Shown: piece by piece, positions 53,860 through 64,000 of the stretch
How the letters are laid out: each line of letters begins with the position of its first letter
Numbering within the stretch: position 1 is the first letter of the stretch
NCBI GenBank assembly: GCA_029721435.1
Contig: CM056577.1
Coordinates: 26,181,719-26,245,718, forward strand
Direction: 5' to 3'
Length of the DNA: 64,000 nt
From: Gymnothorax reevesii
Lineage: Eukaryota; Chordata; Actinopteri; Anguilliformes; Muraenidae
The notes under the pieces: generated by a model
Databases searched by the model: none
Told to the model about the DNA's origin: nothing
Seen by the model: only the letters and a program-made list of their open reading frames with translations
Program-made: the position numbers and the translations under genes

Positions 53860-56309
53860 TGAGTTTAATCATGATGCAGTTTTTAAAAGTCTGAGTTCCC
53901 AGTATCCAATATCGATGTTCTTGTTCAAATAATTTTTAACTGATGACCTTGAGGTATGCATACCTCTGCGTGTCCATGGTTGCGCTTGGTGTGTACTGGG
54001 GTACATACTGTGAGTTGACGGTCACAATGTACTTTCTTCTTCTGTAATTAAGCACTTTCAGTTTGAAAAGAATCTTTTAGAAGTGAGTGTCTTTTGCAAG
54101 TGCATCAAATCATATTGGATAGTTTGTCATTATATTGAATAAAGTGGTCATTTTAAATATATGGCCGCAGATCCTTTGCATGCAATGATTGCTTGAAGTC
54201 AGTGACGCGTGGATATCACCCAGTGCTGGGTATCATGGTCGTGTTCGCCAGGCCTTTCATCTTCAGTTTTTGCTTGTTTTTGGGACTTTTTTCCCTCCAT
54301 CTCCTCCTTAACGTGATATACACAGTATATGCTCAATTGAATTCAGATCCCATAATTGACTCAGCCAGCAGAACAGAGATGATAAAAAAAACTGCAACTA
54401 CCCAATGAAATATAGTGCTATCCGAAAATACTTTATTGTTATTGCTCACTTTTAATATTTCAGAGCATCACAGTTGGCTGCATTCTCATGTGTTTCTCCT
54501 GGATTGCTCTCAATGCAGAGGGAGGACATGAACCATTACCAATGAACCCTGCTCGGCTCTTTATGAACCTGAGGCTGTGTTATACCTTTGGTTGAACAAA
54601 ATACTGGAAGGTTCTTGCGCCTTCACAATTCATACGCACACAAAAACACGCCCAGCTTCACCAAAGTTGCTGGAAGTGAAACAGGAAGCCGTACTCTCCA
54701 GAGGCGGGAGGGATATCCCGCATTAGCCACATGGCTGGAGATGAGGAGAACGTCGCCAAAAAGAGCTGAACGCCTCCACCTGTGGCCCAGCACGGGAGTT
54801 CAAGTCTGGGCCGACGTTAATGATCTGCGGAGCGACCTCTCCTGAACTCAAATGAGCAGGTTGCACCGAGGGACCCTTGGAATTTAAGCCCACTCATTTG
54901 GGGAGGAAAACTATACGAGGGCTTGACTGTTCGTGAGCGTCACCTTTTTTTTTTTTTAGGACAGTTAGAAAGACGACATTTAAAAATTCTACACAGAGGA
55001 GTTCATGCTGTTCTCCACAGGTCTCTGGCAGATCTCTTACAAGCAGCTGGACAGATTGACTTCTCACCCTAAGCGAGAAGGCATACATTAGTTGGGATTT
55101 AAGAAATGTTGCAATATTTCATAAGCTGTCTTCAGCTTATCAGTTCACACCTTTATTCCATTTTGTTTATAACTAGGGTGGCCAAAGGAAGTCAAGGTCG
55201 TTTTTCAAGAATTATGTAAGAGATAATTTCCCATAGTTTTCAAAGTTGACAGACCTTGGACCAAGAAGTTGTCGGTACTTCCATTCTTACCTGAGGGATC
55301 ATAGTCCTGCCTTGTGGCTTATTGTTCTTAGGCAGAACTATCATCAGTCTTTGTTCACGTATACACAATACACTCAGAAGTGTCCAGGGATTTTTTGTAA
55401 ATTACATTTTTTTTTTTTTTTTGGTTGAGGAAGGCTGAGTTCAGGATTGCACGGCCTCAGTCATCTCCGCACGATTTTCAGCCATAAATTCATTGGGTGG
55501 GAAACGAACTCGCTAAATTAGCAGGCTGTTTGAATTAACGCAGGCTCTCCCTTGTACAGGCAGAGTACAGCTCAGTATGAGACTTCACTGTGATTTAAAG
55601 GATTCATCACTTACGACAAAATGATACAATTCTCACTTCCTTAAATCAAAATTAAATTGAAGGCGGCTGGAGTTGCGGCTTGCACAGGCAAGCTCTAAAC
55701 GTGAGAAAAGTCTCCTGTCTTTCAACCCTCCATTTTACTTTTTCCAAGGCACTTGACTCATCATTAAACAAACCATTCCCTCCACATATGCCTGTGTTTG
55801 ATCAATGGCAGAACAACGGGCATTTGAGGACTATAGTAAATCGATCTTCCTTTCCCCTTTTCCACATGAGCTCTCTGCTAATTAAATGCTGATTCTATGT
55901 TATTGTCATTAAAAAAAGAGCAAACTTCCTTTCTGGCCCTAATTACCTCAGCTACATTTTTGGAACAGAAATTCAGTGCCTCTACAATGGTATGTTCAGA
56001 CCAAAGTCTTGACTTCCTCCAGTAAGCAACTTCCTGTCTTTCTCCATAGTTTTCCTTCCAATCATGTTGACAACTTTTGTAGTAGACATTAATGCAGACG
56101 ATTATATTAAACCAGGGGCCTAATGGGTGGTTTTTAAGTCCACCAGATGTGGTTCAACCCCTGTTGACAAGTTTTGGAAGGACAAATTTTCAGCTCTTAA
56201 ACCCTGTTTGGAACCAGTAAGTCATGCAATATGTGATGTCACTTCCTGCCGGCCTGCCATGAGAATTTTGTCATTTTCGTCCTTTTTACATCTACGTTTT
56301 ATTTATTAA
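53860..56309. other. No feature recognised
   Basis: About 2.4 kb without a bounded repeat. The GC-richer ORF at 54588-54845 has no recognisable motif. Confidence 0.35.
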
Positions 56310-56329
56310 AGTATCAGTCGACATGTTAA

Positions 56330-56720
56330 TGATATCAGCGGAGCATCTACGAGCGCACCGTGTGTATTTACCTGATTAGCTACTGTATTGAGAATTTGTG
56401 TGTGTCGCATCATCAAATACTGATTTCACTGGCAAACATTGACAGTTTGCTCACTATGGATGAACGTTGATACAGGCACCACATTTACCTGATCATCCAT
56501 TCATACTTTGTTGGTCGTCAATTGAGAATCTCCCTGAATTTATACCTGATCATCTGCTGGAACTTCACTCATTGTCAGTTGAACATCTACAAGCATCTCC
56601 CCGTGTATTAACCTGATCATGTGTTGATAAACTGTTGATAGTCTGTTGAACACTTCCAAGTATTTTGCAATGTATTAATCTGATCATCTGCTGATACTTC
56701 AGTGAGAGTTTCCTGAGTAT
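56330..56720 (+). repeat. Decayed minisatellite, about 58-67-bp period
   Basis: The phrase (A)CCTGATCAT(C)TGCTG recurs in degraded form at 56370, 56487, 56544, 56611 and 56678 (steps 117, 57, 67, 67; the first is about two units). Between copies, GTTGAACATCTACAAGCATC-like and GTGTATTA blocks also repeat. Units differ at many positions. Confidence 0.6.
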
Positions 56721-57199
56721 CTATTAAGATTTCATAGTAGACTGTCGACATAAATATTAAGGTCATATCTCAGATAGTTAGTTGATGGTATGATGATGTT
56801 TTGTTAATAGTATTTAACTCATTCCCTATGGCAAGCCGCTGCCAACGCCGCGGCAAATTCTACTATTCCCTACCGTGAGCCAGTGTCAGCGGCGTGGATG
56901 ACCATTTGCAGTCCAATGAAAACACAAAATCAGTTGACGATTGCGGTCATGGGACACCTGTACTTCAATACTTTATATTGTGTAATTTTCGGGAAAAGTA
57001 TTCCGCACAAACACGACAATTTTATATAAAAGTGTTCCGTGAAGAAAGAGTTCTACTGTCTACAAATCAACCTTTGTTGAAAATCATCCTTATATTGTCA
57101 ACATGCTATTTATTGTCAGTTGAGTATCTACAAAGGACCTTAAAAATAAAGTCGTACCATATTAACCAATAAGCTTCCAGAATGAAAAGGATTGGTGGA
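56721..57199. other. No firm feature; short GC-rich inverted pair
   Basis: GCCGCTGCCAACGCCGCGGC (56835) and AGTGTCAGCGGCGTGG (56882) are loosely inverted and lie in AT-rich sequence next to CATTCCCTA repeats. They could be the end of an unrecognised element. Confidence 0.3.
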
Positions 57200-57306
57200 C
57201 TGTCCATGGATTGTTCTCGCTGTCTTCCCACAGCATTTTTGGCATAGGCTCCATCACCCATGTGACCCTGCTCCAGAGTAAGACAGTTAGATAATGGATG
57301 TATGTA
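57200..57306 (+). repeat. SINE 3' fragment
   Basis: GCATAGGCTCCATCACCCATGTGACC...CAGTTAGATAATGGATGTATG matches the tail end of the SINE family (GGGATAGGCTCCAGC...GTGACCCT...AATGGATGGATGG). Confidence 0.65.
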
Positions 57307-60175
57307 TTGACACTTTCACTGACCATTTGGTCTGGCTGCTTCCTCCAGGGCCTCATACACAGGATAAATCAAAGTCCCAAGAGTTGTGCAACAATACGGC
57401 CCACTCTCAGCAGACCATGCCGTCCGTGACTTGTTTCATGAAATGGGCGAGCCTGGGTGTACATTCGGTCTGTAGACGTCCCCTAGACTCCCATCCGAAA
57501 CATTAAGCTAGCAGTCTCACTGGCCGGCAGGTCCAACGCTATGAGGAAAAGCACACAGGCTGTTGGAACACTGACACATCCACTTCTCCAAATATTTAAT
57601 AACTGCCAGGGCAGCCAGATTCTATAAGCAAAAAAAGTTTCCCACAAACACGGATGAGATTTGGACTGAGGGGAGATAAGGATTCTCTTTGTACGTAGCA
57701 TCAAAGGTATCTGGTATAGTACGGGATGGATTTACAGCCTTTTCCAGAAAAATGTACAACTTTATGACAAGTTCCAATTAGATATAGCTTTGTGGGGGGA
57801 GAAATTTTCCAGCAGACATCTTTATGGTCTCTTGACCTAATTTAATCACCGGATGATACCACAGATCTCCCTTCCAAATACAAACTGCAGCACGCTGCTA
57901 CAAGGAGCAGTCAAAGTCAGGCTTTCTAATATCACGCAACGGTCAACTTAGATAACGGCACAATTCTCATTCAAAATATGATGTTGTTGGGCTTCCAATG
58001 GTCATACCAGCGGTACAATTGATGAGCAAAGACAAGACTTTTTCAAGTAATTTCAGAAGATAAACTGGCTATAAGTCCATACTAAAAATGATAAAATTGC
58101 ACGAAAATTCAATATTACAATTCATACGAAAAATTTGCGACTGTTGTGTTCTTACACATTATTTTTGTTACTTTCATTCAGTATCATTATCAATTCGATT
58201 TTTATCACGTGGAGATGACAGGGCAACAAAGGCCCATTGTGCATCTCTGACAAGATGACAGTTTCGTGTTCCTATCCTGCAGGATGACAGCAGACAGAGT
58301 TTTTGCTGTGGGGTCCAAGGTTCACATGTGGGTTGCTCCTTGTGCGAGCCGCACATATACTCACCACAGCAGCGGCCCAGCAGAGGTAATTACCTCTCCC
58401 ACCATCTGTCTAAACACTGCGCTGATGCGGTTCTGGGACTGCCCTTGGCTCGGCCGCGGAACATCTCTTCTCTTGCGATGGCTGGTGGAAACTCCACGGG
58501 GAGACGGCTACAAGGTCAGGCATGATGTGTGTTGGCCTGCAGCTGACAGAACCTGAGCGCTGTGAATTACGGTGAGGGGATTCATATATGAATGCGTGGC
58601 AGTGGATTGAGAGAACAATAAAACTTTATTTTTCAATGAGGAAACTGCAAAAAAATGATGCACCTTTCCCCCTTTTCTTTAACCCTTGTCCAGGACAGCT
58701 TACTTCCTACAACTGAGCACAAGTTGTATACTCAGTAGTAGGAGAAAAAGCTATTTCGGAAGCAGGCTGCTTTTTAAATTTTTTGTTTTTGATTTAAATA
58801 CAATTTAAAACCATAAATCTGTGTTCTAGATTGCTATTGGTTCAAATGCCAGTAGCAATTATCACATGATCCCCAAAGTCAATTTGACCCTGGGTTTGAT
58901 AATCTGCCAACAGCTGGTCTAATTCGCAAAACATAAATACCTCTAGTAGGAAGTTCTGCATCTCCAAGGATCTCTCCCGGCTAACTCCCACTCAAAGGCA
59001 ACTTCTACATCCAAAGCCCTGTTTTACTAGGAAGCTCATTGTTAATCTGGTGTGCACATGTGGGTACTGGACTACATCTTTTAGCAGGGACCACAGATGG
59101 ACACTGGATACCGTGTAATTTTTTAACACTGCCTCAGGTGATGGACTGTTCCGGATAGACGGCTAATAACGTATTTCGTGGCGCATCCTTTGGAAAAAAC
59201 GCAGCGTCTTGGCGGCCGATCATATCACGGCCAATTGAACAGACAAACAGGCTCTGGCAGTGATATCACCGCGTGGCCATTTCACAGAGACCGCAAAACA
59301 GCGTTTGAAAGAACGCAAGCTGCCTAAGATGGGTTCATTTTCTCATTGTTTCCATTCGTGGAGTAATTTTTCTATGGTGCGCAATGAGAACCTTATGAGT
59401 CTGTGTCAACCCCCATCTTAAAGCAACCACTTTTGTCTGCTTTAATGCTTCCTCTGGTCTCCATTTGTTTCATTATATTCTCGTTAGCATTTCGCACACG
59501 TGTATGGGCCTGCTCTCAAGCAGCCGTTCAATGAATTGCATTATATACAAATGAATGCAAGCATTTTTTTTCTTTCTATGCATTAAATTGTGAGTAGATG
59601 TGAAGAATACATGTTGATTGAATCCAGGTTACAGATTTATACCATTATTTATAAGGGGTGTAAAACTTATTGTTTCAGTCGCAAAAAGTAGATCAAAGAA
59701 AGAAACTGTAATTTCACCACAAAAGTTGTAATAACACAGATTGATCCGTGATCCATTGCAATTTTTGTATTGAGACGTTGTAGTATGATAGCCTGTCTTC
59801 CATTGGGCTCATCTTATCTAGATAGCTCAAATTTTAGATGAAATGATGCAACTTTCATCAAGCCAACTGACATTCAAAGTCTAACATTCACAATTAGAAA
59901 GTCCTTTGGTAACAAAAGCCTTCTGCTTATGTTGAACTGGATGTTCAAGAAAGACAAAGGCAGCAGTCCAATAATTGACTTTTCTCATTGAGAATACCCT
60001 GCAATGTTTTTTCAACCTGACATCTGGTTACCATTTCTGTTCATCACACATCTGGCCCTGCCACCTGCCGGGCGAGGCTAACGCCTGGAAATATCAAATA
60101 CTGATATTAACATTTTCCACTGAGCCCAGCCCAGGAGCAGGCTTGGTAACATATTTTGAATGATTGCATTCGGGA
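57307..60175. other. No feature recognised
   Basis: The longest stretch here without identifiable mobile elements. ORFs at 58266-58556 and 57483-57704 lack known motifs. Conserved non-coding sequence cannot be judged without alignment. Confidence 0.35.
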
Positions 60176-61374
60176 CACTGTATAGTTCTTGGGGAAAGTG
60201 TTTGCCCCCTTCCCATTTATTTATTTATTTATTTTTTGCATATTACTCAGACTTCAATGTTTCAAATCATCAAACTAATTTTAATATCAAATAAAGATAA
60301 GCAGCAAACAATGCCACAATCAAAAAAATTCAAGAACAGATAAGTAAAACAGACACTGACATTTATCAGTCTGCAAGGGGTTAGAACGCCATTTCTTGGG
60401 CTCTGGAACTCCAGCGAATCATGGTGAAAGGCATTATCTATAAATGAAGAAAACCTAGAATAGTGGTAGACCATCTCAGTGGAGTGGTCAGCGAGCCAAA
60501 ATTCCTCAAAGAATGGATTGATGACTCATCCAGGAGGTCACAAAAGAACCCAGGCTAGCCTTACTTGCTACTGTTTCGGTCTTGTTCACGATTCCACCTT
60601 AAGAAAGAGACTTGGAAAAAAATGGCATCCATGGCAGAGCCACAAGGTAAGAACCACTGCTAACTAAAAAGAATACAAAGTCTTGCAAAAGTAAAATCTT
60701 GAAAACCTCTAAGACATCTAGGCTAATAGTCTGTGGACTCATGGGTCAAAAATTGAACTTTTTGGAAGATAGAAGTCCTGTTACATCTGGCATAAGCCTA
60801 ACATACTATTCTACAAGATCACACCAAGACACAAATACAGTGATGTAGTGTTATAGTGTAGGGCTGTTTTGCTGCTTTAGGACCTGGGTGACTTATTGAG
60901 GAGACGACTGATTCTGCCTTCCACCAGAAAATCCTTCAGGAGGGTGCTTAGCCATCAGTTCATGACCTACAGCTGAAGAGCAGTTATACTGATGGACTTT
61001 AAAAACTTGTAAGTCTGACTAGACTTTGAGATTGTATTGTTGGGTTATGGGAACTTTAATGTGATGTTTACATAATCGATATGTAGTTGCCTTTGAGTAA
61101 GGAGACAAAATAGTGCATGAGGTCATGACCTTGTTTGTGTCTGTGGAGCAGGATTTGAGGAATTTGTGATGTAACCTTGGCCGACTTCACTGATCACAAC
61201 TGCAATGCTGTCAATGTTGTTTTCACAGGGATGAAGGGATGAAACTCTTCCCTTCAATATATGAAATGATCATTTAAAAGCTGTATTTTGTGTTAACTTA
61301 CATTATCTTTATCTTACATTAAATGAACAAAAACAAAAAATCAGAAAGGGACAAATACTTCTTACAGCACTGTG
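60176..61374 (+). mobile_element. Decayed Tc1-like relic
   Basis: Left end ACACTGTATAGTTCTTGGGG then AAAGTGTTTGCCCCCTTCCC; right end GGGACAAATACTTCTTACAGCACTGTG. Inside are TTTCAAATCATCAAACTAAT and a heavily degraded transposase (RIMVKGIIYK HTH region near 60416-60446, then TMGQKLNFLE-like and GCFAALGPG near 60730-60890). Large deletions reduce it to 1.2 kb. Same family as 5428-6172 and 20156-22640. Confidence 0.83.
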
Positions 61375-61864
61375 AGTAAACATATCTGTCTTTTAACACA
61401 GAATAGACTTATCAGCTAGATATATGAATAAAAATCCATAAGTTTACATCCATCCTGGTGGCAGAATATAGGAACATCTGATAGGAGAGGAAGAAAAAAA
61501 ATCCATCTGCTTAGCCGTTGGGCTTTTACCATTCTCACGAACGTTTCAGATACGTTTTCACCACTTCTGGCTAATTTTTTTGAACAGTTTTAAGCGCTGT
61601 TCACTTGTGGAGCATCCTTCACTTAGGAGGACCACCAGCTTACTTACAACTTTAGCAGGTTAAGCTTTGATGAGTCACAGACTACTTTTGTGTCAAAACA
61701 CCTTACATGGTCTGAATTTTTCAGAGGGTTTACCCCCAATATAATTCTTTGCATTGTTGGTAGCAGGAAGAGACAAATTACATGGCAAGTTGGAAGCTTG
61801 CACACTCATGTTCTTCCCACTCTTTCTCCTTCTTTGTTTATTATCTGAGTTTTTGCTGACTAAT
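61375..61864. other. No feature recognised
   Basis: No bounded repeat or credible ORF. Confidence 0.4.
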
Positions 61865-62165
61865 TACTCCTACATACTTTCACCAAGAAATGTCATTCAA
61901 ACTTTAAAAAATTAATCTTGTTCTAAGTTATGTTGCTTGTATTTAACTACTTAATATCTTCCATACTTTTTGAGTTATTAATTTTTATTTCAATATTTTT
62001 CTCGTAGGAAACAATGGACGATTTTTCAAAATTCAGATATTTTCAGCAATTTTTAACTCTTTCCTACTTTTTGCTAGAAACATCATTCAAACTAAAAAAT
62101 GTTAAGCTGAGCTTGGATAATATCTTTACTGTTCAACTTTTTCATAACTTATAATTATGAATTCA
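61865..62165 (+). repeat. Imperfect two-unit direct repeat, about 190-bp period
   Basis: TCCTACATACTTTCACCAAG followed by CATTCAAACTTTAAAAA near 61868-61915 recurs as TCCTACTTTTTGCTAGAAAC and CATTCAAACTAAAAAATG near 62062-62102. Both continue into TT-AAGC/T-type and AATATCTT-type words. Confidence 0.5.
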
Positions 62166-62882
62166 TAATTTTTTAATCATCATTTAAAAAAAATGTTTTT
62201 ACAACAAATTCTGGGAACTTTCGAGTGTGGTGACTTCAAAGTTCGAGAGCCGAACAGCAGTAAAACCGTCAAGAAGTCTTCTCTTAAACTTCCCACAGTT
62301 TTCACTCCACATAGATATCTTTATATCCAAGTCATTGCAAAGGTTGTGCTGGTCATGAAAATGTAACTATGGAAGCAATTAGACAAAAGGTTTGTCAGTA
62401 TGAGCCAAACAGCAACAGAAGCACCCACCAAAATTCTCTTAACTCCTATATTGAACGAGACAAGAAGATTCAAGTTGGGTAGCCGAAACACACTGACTTG
62501 CTAGTGTTCCCACATTTTTGGCATGACTTATTTTGCCCAGCAGAATCTCCTCTTCAGTATTGTACCTCCATTTTGTAGACTCAACTTACTATCTCTGAGG
62601 TAAGAGTAGCAGTGTGTAAGAAACGCCTTAGCTAAAATCTCCGTTGGACCAAATGCTTTGACCATTTACTGAAATGGCTCAGTGTGACTCAGCGAAATTG
62701 TAGCGGTAGCGTGCGTTTCTTAGATACAGATCATTTGCAGTTTTATTCTACCATCTGCTGGACTTTTTCCAGGCCTCAGCATTATCATTGTTTGGATTAA
62801 GATTGATATGACAGTAAGAGAAATCTATATTCTGCATCAAAGTCAGTGAAAGAATTTCCGGCATTGTAGTTGGTACAGTCAC
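62166..62882. other. No feature recognised
   Basis: TGTGTAAGAAACGC (62611) and GCGTTTCTTAGA (62712) form a short inverted pair about 100 bp apart. Nothing else identified. Confidence 0.35.
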
Positions 62883-63224
62883 TCAAATCAGCTCCAAGAG
62901 AGCACACTCTTGACTGGCCTTTTTTGCAGAGTGCGTCCAAGAGAACGTTACAGCAAAAATTGCAAAGAAGAAAAATATTGCTCGAGATCCTATTCCAGTA
63001 TATACCAGCATAAGATAAATATATTTTTCTATCGAAAACAGACAAAATATTGGTATCAAAATAGAGCAAGTTAAGTACAAAGAAATGAAAGTTATGTCTC
63101 CAGTCACTATTTGTTCATCACTTTTTATTACTTTTTCCTGAGTTTGAAAATAGCCACGTTTAAGGCTGGAGTAAGCAGTAGCCCCTAGTAGTTTGGCTGT
63201 CCATAAATGGATCAATGCCGCCAT
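62883..63224 (-). CDS. Unidentified 113-codon ORF, possible first exon of a host gene
   Basis: On the minus strand ATGGCGGCATTG opens MAALIHLWTAKLLGATAYSS, continues LKRGYFQTQEKV, and runs to TGA at 62883. The 'ATGGCGGC' start resembles many vertebrate housekeeping translation starts. A possible donor (AAA|GTAATA) follows residue 31. If used, only about 94 bases are the real first exon and the remainder is intron. The unspliced frame has two strongly hydrophobic stretches (about residues 45-66 and 70-92), partly a result of T-rich sequence. I recognise no family. The next exon would lie to the left on the minus strand, and I could not see one. Confidence 0.28.
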   Translation of the reverse strand: MAALIHLWTAKLLGATAYSSLKRGYFQTQEKVIKSDEQIVTGDITFISLYLTCSILIPIFCLFSIEKYIYLMLVYTGIGSRAIFFFFAIFAVTFSWTHSAKKASQECALLELI

Positions 63225-64000
63225 TTAACGTTGCTTGCTAAATTATTATTATCATGATTATTAATAGGCCTACTTTTTTTTTTTTTTTACATAATCGCTT
63301 GACTCTTGCTGGTACACGAGACCGATCACTAAACGGAAATTTATATTGTTAAATAATGAAACTTCAATTTACAGTGCTGCTCATTGTACTGGTCATCTTG
63401 CCTACCTAAGCTAACGTCACCTAAAAAACATTGATTTAATCATTTATATGCCAGTTGATGAGATTGGTCAAAATATTTATTGGACTTGATGGTTCTGTAG
63501 CTATAAACCCTTCTTTAGTTTAAAATGTGCTTTTGATTTTCAAAGGAGTTTATAGTGTTTTATTGAATGGAAAATTTATGAACTCGGTGGAAAAGTTGAA
63601 CAATGCATTTCCTTTTTTTCCATTTTTTTTTAATATCTAGCCCGAATAATTCCCATAATCTTAAGCTGTATGTGCAAATATAATATTGATGCAATTTTGC
63701 GATAAAGTAATATTGCAGGAGAATGAAGTAGTTTTTCTTACATCGCCCACATATTTTATGGCAATATTTCAGAGGGCGACGGCATCAATTTATGTCGAAT
63801 AAATATATGAAATAGGTTTGATGTGTGGTAACGTTGCATACGGGGGAAGTCTTCCCAAATGAGTGCTTTCCTTTGGAAACAGCCAGGAAATTCACTTTAT
63901 GCCTCGCCTGAAATAGGTGTTGATTTTACACCCTGACTTCGTGACCAAGACCAAGTGGTGCAACCAGCCTCAGCAAATTAGTTAATGAAAAAACTCACCT
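63225..64000. other. No feature recognised
   Basis: AT-rich sequence with a 14-T run near 63275-63288. If the minus-strand ORF at 62883-63224 is real, its promoter would be here, but no clear signals are visible. Confidence 0.35.

Overview
The window looks like intergenic or intronic nuclear DNA of a ray-finned fish. It is AT-rich, has no convincing host gene with introns, and is packed with nested DNA transposons. The clues to a fish are several recognisable Tc1-like families of the fish type, tRNA-derived SINEs ending in (ATGG)n, and the widespread fish motif TTTAGCA(G/C)AC..CTCTTATCCAGAG. The species cannot be fixed from the sequence.

Layout. 1-5 kb: an apparently intact Tc1-like element (1539-3045, 337-aa transposase), then a decayed Tc1 copy broken by a CCAAACTTGGTG-type repeat. 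5-10.5 kb: a 192-bp duplication, a decayed Tc1 copy, a tandem-repeat element with GC-rich inverted ends (6706-7657), and a 1.6-kb Tc1-like pseudo-element with long inverted repeats (8702-10335). 13.9-15.6 kb: a Tc1-like element whose transposase ORF is full length but has lost the first catalytic aspartate. 16.1-17.9 kb: a dispersed repeat split by a second tandem-repeat element carrying five units at an exact 169-bp spacing. 20.2-22.6 kb: a Tc1 relic hit twice, by a dispersed repeat and by an LTR-like insert. 24.3-27.4 kb: a tandem duplication and a Tc1 relic split by a further insert that contains a 140-bp hairpin element. 28.0-28.7 kb: a palindromic TTAA-type MITE. 30.9-32.6 kb: two Tc1 transposase fragments and a solo LTR with a perfect 5-bp duplication. 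34.1-34.7 kb: a hAT-like MITE. 36.4-40.5 kb: a 4.1-kb element with 22-bp inverted ends and possible exons, inside which a truncated Tc1 copy sits. 46.7-49.2 kb: a giant inverted-repeat (foldback) element with a perfect 8-bp duplication, carrying a SINE in one arm and a small tandem-repeat-type element in its loop. 51.8-53.4 kb and 60.2-61.4 kb: further Tc1 relics. SINE copies or fragments lie near 13.8, 35.4, 45.4, 47.1, 53.7 and 57.2 kb.

Nothing here forms an operon or pathway. What the window records is insertion history: layered mobile elements, two of them with near-complete transposase ORFs. The least explained structures are three elements sharing one architecture (GC-rich inverted ends, GACGGAC-like stretch, terminal hairpin, 0 to 6 core repeats), the 2.5-kb foldback element, and the 4.1-kb element at 36389-40481. 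A 113-codon minus-strand ORF at 62883-63224 opening with ATGGCGGC is the only weak host-gene candidate. Stretches where I saw nothing are listed as such.
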